From contig JAITGN010000082.1 in assembly GCA_031280565.1 (NCBI GenBank), positions 1-33,731 on the forward strand: a DNA stretch of 33,731 nt. Reading direction: 5' to 3'. Made by a program: the position numbers and the translations under genes. The notes below the pieces were generated by a model. The model had not been told where the DNA came from and ran no database searches. It worked only from the letters and a program-made list of their open reading frames with translations. Below are positions 8,192-17,903 of the stretch, one piece after another (the first letter of the stretch is position 1; every line of letters begins with the position of its first letter). Origin of the DNA: Accumulibacter sp. GTDB lineage: Bacteria > Pseudomonadota > Gammaproteobacteria > Burkholderiales > Rhodocyclaceae.

Positions 8192-9838
8192 TCAAAACAG
8201 TTTCTTCTGATTCCCGGCTTTTTGTTCTGCCTTCGTTTTCTTGAAGGTGATCGCGCCTTGCGACAGGTCGGGATAAAGCGCCTTTTTCGTCCCGTTCAAC
8301 AGGTCTTCGATGCCGAGAATCTGGAGCTTCGGAAAGGCTCCGTCGATGGTGGGACTTACGTAGTAGCCTTCCTTGATCGCGTCGGCCAGCATCGGCTTGC
8401 TGGGCGGGTTCAAGGTGACAAATACGCCGATCTCGGCCTTTTCGCGCTCCACGACGTGCGCCAGATCGCGGATCATCGCTACATTGACGTTCTCTCCGCC
8501 CTTGACCGAGACGACGATTTTCTTGTGCGCCTTCGGTTCGTCCTGAAAATAGATGAGGCCGTCGATGCCGCCGTCCGCGCCTTTTTTCCGTCCCTGATAC
8601 GGCTGCGCATTGACCAGCGAGCAGGCCCACCACTGGAACTGGTATTTGTCCCGCGCCGCCAGGTCGCACGCGCCGCTGAGGTCCCGGGGCGTGCCATGCA
8701 CATCGAAAGCGATGCCGGGAAAAGCGCCTTTCAGGCGTTTTTCGATCAGGGCAATCGCCAGATGCGTGATGTCGATGCCGATCCATTTCCGGCCCAATTT
8801 TTGCGCCGCATGTACCGCCGTGCCGCAGCCGCAGAAGGGATCAAGAATCACATCGCCTTCCTTGCTCGATGCCTGGATGATGCGCTCCAGCAGAGCCAGC
8901 GGTTTTTGCGTGGGATAGCCGAGATATTCGTCCGGCAGCACGGGCCGGATGTCGGCCCAATCGTTTTGCAGCGGCACACCCGGCATTTCGTCGAGGTAAC
9001 GCTTGTAGCGCGGAACACCCCCGTTTTTCGGAAAGTACAATCGCCCTTCCTCATAAAACTTTTCCATGTTCTCCCGCGAATAGGCCCAATAGCGGCCCTT
9101 GTAGGGACGCGTGCCGTGAAATTCGTAGGACACGTCGCCGCCGGGCCGGGCCGCCGTCAGGTCGCCGAGCTGGTAGCGCCGTCCGGTCTCCTCGTCGGTG
9201 TGCGAGTAGAAATTTTGGATGTATTCCTCATCGTAAGGCGTGTAGAGCCAGTTCCAGACCCAATTCTCGGACTTCGTGTAGAACAGGATGACGTCCCGGA
9301 TGTTGCCGGGCAATTTTCGCCCCTGTTTGGCGTCGTTGTGCGCGCTCGACCGCTTCCAGCTGATTTCACTGGCAAAGCGGGTTTTTCCGAAAACACCATC
9401 AAGCACAATCTTCAAATAATGACTGGCGACTGGATCACAATGCAGGTACAAGCTACCCGTCGGCTTCAGCACGCGGGAGAGTTCCAGCAAGCGCCGGGCC
9501 ATCATGACGAGATAGGCCATCATGTCGTTTTCGCGCAGGAAACGGCGCAAGGCCTGGATCATCTCGGCAACGTCCGTGTTACTGCTGCGCACGATTTCCG
9601 CATATTCCCGTTCGGCCTGTTCGCCCCACTCCCAGGAGTCCTTGAAGGCGACGATCTGCGCTTCGCTTCGTTCGCCTTTGGGCGAGGCAAAAAGGACGTT
9701 ATAGTCGCGGGCGCTGTTAAACGGCGGATCAAGGTAGATCAGATCCACCGATTCGTCCGGGAGTTGCCCCCGGAGAATATCCAGGTTGTCGCCGTAGTAC
9801 AAATGGTTTCCCGCGTCACTGGACATGTTTCGTTTCAC
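8192..9838 (-). CDS. Site-specific adenine DNA methyltransferase (beta-class motif order) with C-terminal Mrr-like PD-(D/E)xK domain
   Basis: [16 protein letters not shown] (motif IV) precedes [29 protein letters not shown] (motif I); [13 protein letters not shown]-term [31 protein letters not shown]...[20 protein letters not shown] resembles Mrr-type nuclease folds. Confidence 0.85.
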   Translation of the reverse strand: MKRNMSSDAGNHLYYGDNLDILRGQLPDESVDLIYLDPPFNSARDYNVLFASPKGERSEAQIVAFKDSWEWGEQAEREYAEIVRSSNTDVAEMIQALRRFLRENDMMAYLVMMARRLLELSRVLKPTGSLYLHCDPVASHYLKIVLDGVFGKTRFASEISWKRSSAHNDAKQGRKLPGNIRDVILFYTKSENWVWNWLYTPYDEEYIQNFYSHTDEETGRRYQLGDLTAARPGGDVSYEFHGTRPYKGRYWAYSRENMEKFYEEGRLYFPKNGGVPRYKRYLDEMPGVPLQNDWADIRPVLPDEYLGYPTQKPLALLERIIQASSKEGDVILDPFCGCGTAVHAAQKLGRKWIGIDITHLAIALIEKRLKGAFPGIAFDVHGTPRDLSGACDLAARDKYQFQWWACSLVNAQPYQGRKKGADGGIDGLIYFQDEPKAHKKIVVSVKGGENVNVAMIRDLAHVVEREKAEIGVFVTLNPPSKPMLADAIKEGYYVSPTIDGAFPKLQILGIEDLLNGTKKALYPDLSQGAITFKKTKAEQKAGNQKKLF

Positions 9839-9976
9839 TCCTTGCCGAATTTCGCATTATGTCCGAATGGGGAAAACTTCGCACGCCCCGAAAATCAGGG
9901 CGCTTGACGCCGCAAATAAAGAATCTCATCCATGCGTTATTTTTCAACCGCCTTCCACCATGCCGCACTGTCCGGG

Positions 9977-10651
9977 TCACAACCATCCTTTTTCGGCAAA
10001 CGATACGATGGAACGGCCAGCCACGATGAAATGATCCAGCGTTTTCACGTCTACGAGGTTCAGCGTTTTTTTGAGCTGCCGCGTCAATTCCTTGTCCGCT
10101 TCCGAAGGTTCCACCGCGCCGGAAGGGTGATTGTGCGCGAAAACGACCGCCGCCGCGTTGCGCAATAACGCGTTCCTGACGATTTCTCGCGGATAGACGC
10201 TCGTGTGTGTCAAGGTACCCCTGAACAGTTCTTCAGAGACGATCAGATGATTCCGCGCGTCGAGCCAGAGCGCGAAGAAAACCTCATGCGTCAATCCGGA
10301 AAGATGCAGACGCAAGTAATCGCGTACCGTTTCCGGCGAGGAAAAAGCGGCGCGCAATGTCATCTCCTCGGCGAGCGAGCGTCTCGCCATCTCGAAAACT
10401 GCCTGCAACTGCGCGTATTTTGCCGGTCCCATGCCGGGAATCACTGAAAAATCGGAAAGTTTCGCGGAAAACAGGTTCGAAAGACTGTCAAAACGCGTGA
10501 GCAGGTCGCGCGCCAGATCCACAGCGCTCTTCCCCTTGACGCCGACGCGCAAAAAGATGGCCAACAATTCGGCATCGGAAAGCGCGGACGCGCCCCGCGC
10601 CAACAAACGCTCGCGCGGACGCTCACTTTTCGGCCAATTGGCAATCGACAT
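9977..10651 (-). CDS. radC: RadC family JAB/MPN domain protein
   Basis: [42 protein letters not shown] motif [18 protein letters not shown]. Confidence 0.95.
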   Translation of the reverse strand: MSIANWPKSERPRERLLARGASALSDAELLAIFLRVGVKGKSAVDLARDLLTRFDSLSNLFSAKLSDFSVIPGMGPAKYAQLQAVFEMARRSLAEEMTLRAAFSSPETVRDYLRLHLSGLTHEVFFALWLDARNHLIVSEELFRGTLTHTSVYPREIVRNALLRNAAAVVFAHNHPSGAVEPSEADKELTRQLKKTLNLVDVKTLDHFIVAGRSIVSFAEKGWL

Positions 10652-10763
10652 CTCAAGGACTCGGTCAGCTCGGTTAGAATACGCCTCTTTGCGCCTCTTC
10701 GCGCTTCTTTGAATTTCGTTGACCCGCGTTCAACCTTCAACCCTATTTTAACGGGAATTTTGT

Positions 10764-11969
10764 ATGGAACTGGCAGAAAAACGCATCGCGCTTGGCGTTA
10801 CAGGGGGAATCGCCGCCTATAAATCGGCGGAGCTTGTCCGTCTTTTCGTCAAACAGGGCGCCTCAGCCCGGGTCGCCATGACCCGTGCCGCGACGCATTT
10901 CATCACGCCAACAACTTTTCAGACCTTGTCAGGCAAACGGGTATTTACCGATCTTTGGGATAACACTGTCGACAACGGGCTGACGCATATCAGTTTTTCA
11001 CGCGAGGCCGACGCGCTCGTCGTCGCTCCAGCCTCCGCGAACTTTATTGCAAAAGTGGCCAACGGGATCGCCGACGATTTGCTGAGCACCCTGACGCTGG
11101 CGCGCGATTGCCCGCTTCTGCTGGCTCCCGCGATGAACAGACAGATGTGGAAAAATCCCGCGACGCGGCGCAATATCGCCACGCTGCGCGCCGATGGCGT
11201 CACGATACTCGGCCCGGCAGACGGCGAGCAGGCGTGCGGTGAAATCGGCGAAGGCCGGATGATCGAGCCGGAAGAAATTCTTGAGGATGTCGTCGCTTTC
11301 TTCCAGCCAAAACATCTCGCCGGAAAAAAAGCGCTCATAACCGCCGGACCGACATTCGAAATGATCGACCCCGTGCGGGGAATCACCAATCTTTCGAGCG
11401 GGAAAATGGGGTTTGCCATCGCCCGCGCCGCCCGCGAATCCGGCGCCGAAGTCACGCTGATCAGCGGGCCGGTCAACCAGCCGACGCCGCGCGGCGTTTC
11501 GCGGATTGATGTCACGACCGCGCTGGAAATGCGTTCGGCTGTCCTGCGGCAGGCAAGCGGTCAGGACATCTTCATCGCCGTCGCGGCAGTCGCCGATTAC
11601 CGCCCGGAAGCCGCCACAGCGCATAAAGTCAAAAAAGACGCGAGCGCGCCGCCAACGATAAACCTCGTTCAGAATCCGGACATTCTGGCTGATGTCGTCG
11701 CGCTTCCGGATCCGCCGTTTTGCGTTGGTTTTGCCGCGGAGAGCCAAAATCTCGCCGAATACGCGGAAAAAAAACGCCGGGCGAAAAAAATCCCCCTGAT
11801 CGTCGGCAACCTGATCCAGGACGGTTTCGGCGGCGACGAGAATACGCTGGTTCTGTTCGACGAACACGGACAGACTCCGTTGGGACCCGCGCCGAAGATC
11901 CGGCTCGCGCGCAAAATCATGGAACGTATCGCGATACTGCTGAAGGAAAAAAACCATGCCACGTACTGA
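10764..11969 (+). CDS. coaBC: Bifunctional phosphopantothenoylcysteine decarboxylase/phosphopantothenate-cysteine ligase
   Basis: [68 protein letters not shown]. Confidence 0.96.
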   Translation: MELAEKRIALGVTGGIAAYKSAELVRLFVKQGASARVAMTRAATHFITPTTFQTLSGKRVFTDLWDNTVDNGLTHISFSREADALVVAPASANFIAKVANGIADDLLSTLTLARDCPLLLAPAMNRQMWKNPATRRNIATLRADGVTILGPADGEQACGEIGEGRMIEPEEILEDVVAFFQPKHLAGKKALITAGPTFEMIDPVRGITNLSSGKMGFAIARAARESGAEVTLISGPVNQPTPRGVSRIDVTTALEMRSAVLRQASGQDIFIAVAAVADYRPEAATAHKVKKDASAPPTINLVQNPDILADVVALPDPPFCVGFAAESQNLAEYAEKKRRAKKIPLIVGNLIQDGFGGDENTLVLFDEHGQTPLGPAPKIRLARKIMERIAILLKEKNHATY

Positions 11970-12405
11970 TATCCGCCTGCTCGACCCACGCCTCAAAGAC
12001 ACTCTCCCGCGATACGCGACGCCGGGGTCGGCCGGAATCGACCTGCGCGCCTGCATCGACGCGCCGTGGCAAATCGCGCCGGGAGAAACCCTTCTCGTTC
12101 CGTCGGGGATCGCCATCCACCTCGGCGATCCAAAGCTGGCGGCCATTGTTCTGCCCCGGTCGGGCCTCGGTCACAAGCATGGCATCGTGCTGGGCAATCT
12201 TGTCGGCCTGATTGATTCCGACTATCAGGGCGAAATCATGATTTCGGTCTGGAATCGCGGCGCGGAAGTTTTCACGATCAATCCGCTTGAACGTCTCGCG
12301 CAGCTTGTCGTCGTTCCCGTCGTGCAGATCGAATTCAATGTCGTCGACGAATTTACGGCCAGCTCACGCGGAACGGGCGGTTTCGGCAGTACGGGCCAAT
12401 CCTGA
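11956..12405 (+). CDS. dut: dUTP diphosphatase
   Basis: [58 protein letters not shown]; overlaps the coaBC end by 14 bp. Confidence 0.97.
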   Translation: MPRTDIRLLDPRLKDTLPRYATPGSAGIDLRACIDAPWQIAPGETLLVPSGIAIHLGDPKLAAIVLPRSGLGHKHGIVLGNLVGLIDSDYQGEIMISVWNRGAEVFTINPLERLAQLVVVPVVQIEFNVVDEFTASSRGTGGFGSTGQS

Positions 12406-12443
12406 ATCCTTTCAGACCTTTCCACTTTTCCCCTTTTATTCAA

Positions 12444-12477
12444 TTCATTGAAAATATTCCGGAATCTTTTCAATGAA
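12444..12477. repeat. 34-bp near-perfect palindrome
   Basis: TTCATTGAAAATATTCCGGAATCTTTTCAATGAA: 16 of 17 symmetric positions complementary. Confidence 0.9.
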
Positions 12478-12544
12478 ATCCCCTGTTTCCGGGAAACTCC
12501 AAAGAAAAAATCCGGAAAATATGGAAAATACAAAATAGCGCTTA

Positions 12545-12562
12545 CGTTCTCAAGCGATTTTA
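12545..12562 (+). repeat. 18-bp motif CGTTCTCAAGCnATTTTA, copy B
   Basis: CGTTCTCAAGCGATTTTA. Confidence 0.7.
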
Positions 12563-12607
12563 TATAATTCCAGGAATGATTTTCTGAATTTTTTTTGATT
12601 TCCCCTA

Positions 12608-12625
12608 CGATCTCAAGCCATTTTA
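12608..12625 (+). repeat. 18-bp motif CGTTCTCAAGCnATTTTA, copy C
   Basis: CGATCTCAAGCCATTTTA, one mismatch outside the variable base; 63 bp from copy B. Confidence 0.7.
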
Positions 12626-12675
12626 ATAAGGAAATAGACGAAAAACCGCTTGGAAACGATGTTTTATTTTTTATT

Positions 12676-12845
12676 CATCGTAAAACTAACTCCGGTTTGA
12701 AACCACGCCCTTCAGGGCGGTGCGGAGGTTGGACCCCCGGCCTGAAGGCCGGGGTTTCGACCGTAGCCATTGGGGAGGGGATGCAACCCCCTTCCCAATG
12801 ACGTTAGACCGACAGCCCTGAAGGGCTGTCGCTAATTTCTTGCTG
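12676..12845 (+). repeat. Multi-hairpin repeat, copy 2 (most intact)
   Basis: Four successive hairpins: CGCCCTTCAGGGCG; CCCCGGCCTGAAGGCCGGGG; CATTGGGGAGGGG-ATGCAAC-CCCCTTCCCAATG; GACAGCCCTGAAGGGCTGTC. Same ends as the other copies. Confidence 0.92.
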
Positions 12846-12934
12846 TGCGCGAATATGCACGGAGTTCGCCTGAGAGTCCGGCAAACTTCCATCGGCAGTG
12901 CTTGAAAAATCGCTCGCCGGAAACAGCGCGCGGA

Positions 12935-13195
12935 TCATTTGCGCCGCAAATAAAGCTCAAAAACGTCGTCATCCAGCCTAGACACTGAAAGCAGCGTGTT
13001 GCCCGTCTGTTTTGAAAACGCGCCAAAATCTCCGGAGACGCCCGGGTCGGTCGCAAGCACGCGTAATATCTGGCCGGAATCCATCTCGAAAAGCGCCTTT
13101 TTCGTTTTCAATATCGGCAGCGGACAATTCATCCCCTTGACATCAAGTTCCCTGTCGAAACGCGGCAGATCCACTTCCGTTTCCGAAGAGTTCAT
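12935..13195 (-). CDS. tusA: TusA-family sulfurtransferase
   Basis: MNSSETEVDLPRFDRELDVKGMNCPLPILKTKKALFEMDSGQILRVLATDPG: CPxP motif. Start taken at ATG 13195. Confidence 0.85.
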   Translation of the reverse strand: MNSSETEVDLPRFDRELDVKGMNCPLPILKTKKALFEMDSGQILRVLATDPGVSGDFGAFSKQTGNTLLSVSRLDDDVFELYLRRK

Positions 13196-13196
13196 T

Positions 13197-14687
13197 TCAG
13201 AAACCGCCGCTCTTCCGCAATTTTTCATCTTCCACCCGCAAGGCGCGCAATTCGCGCAGGCGTGCATCGACAACGGACTGTTCGTAAAAATTGCCGTCGG
13301 TCGCCTGCTGCGCGAACAGAAGCTGCTCAACCGCGAGATTCAAGAGGCCCCTCAAGGCATAGAATTCCGCCAGAGCACGATGCTGAAGCAGGCGCTTTCC
13401 TTGCGCGGCATAGATTTTCGCCTGGATTTCGTGAAGATTGGAGTCCGAAGAATTCGCCTGAAGCTGCGCGCTGACGAACCGCAACGCCTGGTCGTATTGA
13501 CGCAGGGAATGAAGCAGCCGCGCACAGCCATAGACAAGCCCTTTCGCGCGCGGATAACGCCGCAACGCTTCACTGTAAATGTTTTGCGCGCCTGAAGAAT
13601 CGCCAAGCGCCGCGCGAATTTCGGCGGCCAGCGAGGAAACCATCGCCGATGCTGCCCGGAGTTTCTGAACCGCCTCGATTTCTTTCTGCGCCGCCGCCGC
13701 GTTTCTGGCGCGCATGTGCGCTACCGCAAGTCCATAACGCGTCGCGGCCAGCGAGGTATATTTTTTTTCTTCCAGCCGCCGCGCAAACCCGGCGACCGCC
13801 TCATGCGGCAAATCCTGCATGGCGCGTAATTTCGCGCGAACGAACTCGAAATCCATGCTATTGACAATCTGCCGGTAGGCGGACGATTGCGCCCTGTTCT
13901 GCATGTCAGACAAGCGCTCGATTGTAAGCGGGTGAGAACGCAGGTAAACAGGGGCATTGCTTTCGTACAGGCGTCCCGCTCTTTGCAGGCGCTCGAAAAA
14001 GTCGGTCATGCCGCGAACATCGAACCCCGCCCTCTGGAGCATCTGGTAGCCCACGCGGTCGGCCTCCCGCTCGTATTCCCGCGTAAAGGCCAGTTGACTC
14101 TGCACGACGGCGGCCTGCGCGCCCATGATGCCCGCGGCGGCCGCGGATGAATTCGAACGCGCCGCCAGAACGCCCGCGAGCATCGCCAAAATGCTCGGTA
14201 ATGTCATCTGCTTTTGATTGGATATCTGTCTGACCAGATGGTTCTGGGTAACGTGGGCGACTTCGTGCGCAAGGACGCCGGCCAGCTCGGATTCGGATTG
14301 CGCGGTCAGAATCGTGCCGGAGTTGACGCCGATGAAACCGCCAAACATGGCAAAGGCATTGATCGAGCCATCCTGAATCGCAAAAAAATGAAAATTTCCC
14401 GTCGAGTCCGAACTGGCGGCCACAAGGCGATGACCCAGATAGTTGAGGTAATCGCTGACTTCCGGATCGTCGATATAGCCGGGTTCGTGCAGACGGATAT
14501 CGTTCATGATGCTTTCGCCAATTTTTCGTTCCATCTGCGCTGAAAGTTCGGCGCGCGCGGCTTCGCCAAGATCGGGAAGCCCATCGGCACGGGCAGGCAT
14601 GACAGGCAGCAGAATGGCCGCGAACGCGCCGGCGGCCGCCAGAATGCGAGTGACGCGCGTCAAACTGAAGAACGGGAAAGCTTTCAT
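13197..14687 (-). CDS. bepA: M48 family metalloprotease with C-terminal TPR-like region (BepA-like)
   Basis: Signal peptide; VLAHEVAHVTQNH (HExxH) and EREADRVGYQML; helical repeats in the C-term. Confidence 0.85.
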   Translation of the reverse strand: MKAFPFFSLTRVTRILAAAGAFAAILLPVMPARADGLPDLGEAARAELSAQMERKIGESIMNDIRLHEPGYIDDPEVSDYLNYLGHRLVAASSDSTGNFHFFAIQDGSINAFAMFGGFIGVNSGTILTAQSESELAGVLAHEVAHVTQNHLVRQISNQKQMTLPSILAMLAGVLAARSNSSAAAAGIMGAQAAVVQSQLAFTREYEREADRVGYQMLQRAGFDVRGMTDFFERLQRAGRLYESNAPVYLRSHPLTIERLSDMQNRAQSSAYRQIVNSMDFEFVRAKLRAMQDLPHEAVAGFARRLEEKKYTSLAATRYGLAVAHMRARNAAAAQKEIEAVQKLRAASAMVSSLAAEIRAALGDSSGAQNIYSEALRRYPRAKGLVYGCARLLHSLRQYDQALRFVSAQLQANSSDSNLHEIQAKIYAAQGKRLLQHRALAEFYALRGLLNLAVEQLLFAQQATDGNFYEQSVVDARLRELRALRVEDEKLRKSGGF

Positions 14688-14768
14688 CGAATCGGCGGAA
14701 AAACAGGGAATACCACATCCATGATACTACCGGATTTCCGTTCCACCGATATTTCGGGCCGCGGGCCG

Positions 14769-14794
14769 AAAAAAAAACCCGCCAGCGGCGGGTT
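14769..14794 (-). terminator. Rho-independent terminator after the cold-shock gene
   Basis: Minus strand AACCCGCC-GCT-GGCGGGTT followed by TTTTTTT. Confidence 0.85.
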
Positions 14795-14813
14795 CTCAAA
14801 AGCATCGTGGAAA

Positions 14814-15017
14814 TCAGGCTCGTGCAATATTCGACGCCTGTTTGCCTTTCGCACCCTGAGTCACATCAAAAGTGACCTTTTCACCCTCTTTAAGGGTTTT
14901 GAAGCCACTCATGGTAATTGCCGAAAAATGGGCGAAAAGATCCTCGCTGCCATCATCCGGAGTAATAAAGCCAAAACCTTTGGCGTCGTTGAACCACTTC
15001 ACAGTACCTGTTGCCAT
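14814..15017 (-). CDS. cspA: Cold-shock protein (CspA family)
   Basis: [34 protein letters not shown]; start at ATG 15017 rather than ORF-track 15098. Confidence 0.97.
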   Translation of the reverse strand: MATGTVKWFNDAKGFGFITPDDGSEDLFAHFSAITMSGFKTLKEGEKVTFDVTQGAKGKQASNIARA

Positions 15018-15205
15018 ATTGCACTTCCTTGAAAAAAGACGAGATTCGGGTCTTACCCCTTCATGTTTAGGATTCAGGACTCGCCCGATCGAAAACATTT
15101 GGCTTTGTACGCCTGTTCTAGCGGAAGCGTCAAGCGATTTCGCTCAATATCGTCAATCTTTTGAAAATCTGTAACAAAAATGCAAAAAAACAGACAACGC
15201 GGATG

Positions 15206-15233
15206 TTGCGCATTCAACCGCAGCCGGTAGAAT
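15206..15233 (+). promoter_or_regulatory. Candidate sigma-70 promoter for clpS
   Basis: TTGCGC-N16-TAGAAT; -10 ends 9 bp before the clpS ATG. Confidence 0.4.
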
Positions 15234-15242
15234 AGCTGCCTC

Positions 15243-15551
15243 ATGGGCAGACAACCTCAAAGTATCTCCGTACTGGAAACGCGGCGTTCCCGGGTTGCGC
15301 CGCCGCCTCTTTATACAGTCGTATTACTCAACGACGATTTCACGCCGATGGACTTTGTCGTCCTCGTGCTGCAAAAATTCTTTTCCAAAAGCCTCGAACA
15401 GGCCGAACAGATCATGCTCAGGGTGCACACGGAAGGGCGCGGCGTTTGCGGTATTTACCCGCGAGACATCGCCGCAACAAAAATCGAGCAGGTTACGGCA
15501 TTCGCCAGGAACAACCAGCATCCGCTCGCATGCGTCATGGAAGGAAACTAG
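15243..15551 (+). CDS. clpS: ATP-dependent Clp protease adaptor ClpS
   Basis: [55 protein letters not shown]. Confidence 0.97.
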   Translation: MGRQPQSISVLETRRSRVAPPPLYTVVLLNDDFTPMDFVVLVLQKFFSKSLEQAEQIMLRVHTEGRGVCGIYPRDIAATKIEQVTAFARNNQHPLACVMEGN

Positions 15552-17804
15552 ATGTTTACGCAAGAGCTTGAGGTCAGTCTGCACATGGCGTTCGTCGAGG
15601 CGCGCCAGAATCGCTATGAGTTCATCACGGTCGAGCATCTTTTGCTGATCCTGCTCGACAACCCTTCCGCGTCCGGGGCGATACGGGCCTGTGGCGGAAA
15701 TATCGAATGCCTGAGACGCGAACTGGCGGATTTCATCAATTCATATACCCCAAGAATCGGCGGTGACGCGGGGACTGAGACCCAGCCGACACAAGGTTTT
15801 CAGCGCGTGATCCAGCGCGCTGTCCTTCACGCTCAATCGTCCGGGAGAAAGGAAGTCAATGGCGCCAGCGTCCTTATCGCGATTTTCAGCGAAAAGGATT
15901 CGCATGCCGTTTATTATCTTGTCAAACAGAATATTTCACGGCTCGATATCGTCAATTTCGTCGCGCACGGAATCAGCAAGACTCCCGGGAAGCCTTCTTC
16001 CGAACAACCGGAACAGGAATCCGAACCGCATAAACCGGATTCGCTCGGAAGTTTCACGGTTAACCTCAACCGGCTCGCGTCACGGAGCGGAATTGATCCC
16101 CTGATCGGTCGCAGCGACGAAGTAGACCGCGTCATCCGGATTCTCTGTCGCCGCCGCAAAAACAATCCGCTTCTGGTCGGCGAGGCCGGCGTCGGGAAAA
16201 CAGCCATTGCCGAGGGCCTGGCCCGGAAGATCGTCGAAGGCAATGTCCCCGGAATTCTCTCCAACGCGACAATTTATGCGCTCGACATTGGATCGATGCT
16301 GGCGGGAACAAAATACCGCGGGGATTTCGAGCAACGCCTCAAATCTGTCGTCAAGGAACTGACCTGCCAGCCTCATGCGATTCTCTTCATCGACGAAATA
16401 CACACGCTGATCGGCGCGGGATCGGCTTCCGGCGGGACGCTCGACGCCTCCAACCTGCTCAAGCCGGCGCTTTCCAGCGGACATCTCAAATGTATCGGCG
16501 CGACGACCTATACTGAATTCCGCAGCGTTTTCGAAAAAGACCGCGCGCTTTCCCGCCGCTTCCAGAAAATCGACATTACAGAGCCTTCGACAGCCGATAC
16601 GATCGACATTCTGAAAGGCTTGAAGTCCCGCTTTGAAACGCATCACGGCATTAAATATTCTCCGGCTGCCCTCGTTTCGGCGGTTGAGCTTTCCGTTCGT
16701 TTCATTACCGACCGCTTTCTTCCGGACAAAGCGATTGACGTGATCGACGAGGCAGGCGCGGCGCAACATCTCTTGCCCCGTTCGAAGCAGAAAAAGACGA
16801 TCGGCAAACCGGAAATCGAAGAAGTCGTTTCAAAAATGGCGCGCATACCGTCAACCCGCGTTTCTTCCGACGACAAAGCCATTCTCAAAAACCTCGCCCG
16901 CGACATGAAATCCATCGTTTTCGGCCAGGACGCGGCAATCGAAGCGCTGACAAAAGCAATCCGGATGGCACGCTCCGGCCTCGGCGCGCCCGACCGGCCT
17001 ATTGGAAATTTTCTGTTTTCCGGACCGACCGGCGTTGGGAAGACCGAAGTGGCAAAACAGCTGGCCTATTTCCTGAATATCGACCTGCTGCGCTTTGACA
17101 TGTCCGAATACATGGAACGCCACGCCGTATCGCGGCTCATTGGCGCTCCGCCGGGATATGTCGGTTTCGACCAGGGAGGACTGCTTACCGAAGGCGTAAC
17201 CCGAAAGCCCCATTGCGTGCTCCTTCTCGATGAAATCGAGAAAGCCCATCCGGATATTTACAATATCCTGCTCCAGATCATGGATCACGGCACGCTGACG
17301 GACAATAACGGCCGTAAGGCCGATTTTCGCAATGTCATCATCGTTATGACGACCAATGCCGGACAGGAAGCCATTCAAAAAGCGAACATGGGCTTTTCCG
17401 CTACTCGCCAGCCCGGCGATGAAATGGCCGAACTCCGGCGGATTTTCTCGCCGGAATTCCGTAATCGCCTGGATGCCACCATTTCGTTCAAGCCGCTCGA
17501 TTATGAAATCATCCTGCGCGTCGTCGACAAATTCCTGATGCAGCTCGAACAACGCCTGAACGAAAAAAAGGTCGAAGTCACGTTCTCGGACACGGTAAAG
17601 CGCCATCTCGCCAAAAAAGGGTTCGACCCGTTAATGGGCGCGCGCCCAATGGCGCGCTTGATCCAGGATACAATCCAGGCCCCGCTCGCGGACGAACTCT
17701 TGTTCGGGAGATTGGCGAATGGCGGCCAGGTTTCCGTCGACATGGACGGCGGCGGAAATATCCGCCTGCTCTTCGAAGAAGAAGCGCTCGCGGAAACGGT
17801 CTGA
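15552..17804 (+). CDS. clpA: ATP-dependent Clp protease ATP-binding subunit ClpA
   Basis: Two AAA+ modules: GEAGVGKTAIAEGLA and SGPTGVGKTEVAKQLA; directly after clpS. Confidence 0.97.
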   Translation: MFTQELEVSLHMAFVEARQNRYEFITVEHLLLILLDNPSASGAIRACGGNIECLRRELADFINSYTPRIGGDAGTETQPTQGFQRVIQRAVLHAQSSGRKEVNGASVLIAIFSEKDSHAVYYLVKQNISRLDIVNFVAHGISKTPGKPSSEQPEQESEPHKPDSLGSFTVNLNRLASRSGIDPLIGRSDEVDRVIRILCRRRKNNPLLVGEAGVGKTAIAEGLARKIVEGNVPGILSNATIYALDIGSMLAGTKYRGDFEQRLKSVVKELTCQPHAILFIDEIHTLIGAGSASGGTLDASNLLKPALSSGHLKCIGATTYTEFRSVFEKDRALSRRFQKIDITEPSTADTIDILKGLKSRFETHHGIKYSPAALVSAVELSVRFITDRFLPDKAIDVIDEAGAAQHLLPRSKQKKTIGKPEIEEVVSKMARIPSTRVSSDDKAILKNLARDMKSIVFGQDAAIEALTKAIRMARSGLGAPDRPIGNFLFSGPTGVGKTEVAKQLAYFLNIDLLRFDMSEYMERHAVSRLIGAPPGYVGFDQGGLLTEGVTRKPHCVLLLDEIEKAHPDIYNILLQIMDHGTLTDNNGRKADFRNVIIVMTTNAGQEAIQKANMGFSATRQPGDEMAELRRIFSPEFRNRLDATISFKPLDYEIILRVVDKFLMQLEQRLNEKKVEVTFSDTVKRHLAKKGFDPLMGARPMARLIQDTIQAPLADELLFGRLANGGQVSVDMDGGGNIRLLFEEEALAETV

Positions 17805-17903
17805 CATTCTGGGCGCTTTTTCGCCCTCTTTCCGCTGTACCGACGCAATAAACCGCCGCTAACCGGTGTTGTTTCCAAACCGCGTTCGGAACCGGACTAC
17901 GCC

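Noticed and set aside
8150-9907. 585-aa plus-strand ORF
   Set aside because: Antisense to the confidently identified methyltransferase; a GC-driven shadow ORF without recognisable motifs.
10998-12146. 382-aa minus-strand ORF
   Set aside because: Antisense to coaBC/dut; low-complexity Arg-rich shadow ORF.
17815-17840. GGGCG-CTTTTT-CGCCC hairpin after clpA as a terminator
   Set aside because: Short 5-bp stem and interrupted T tract (TCTTTCC); weak.
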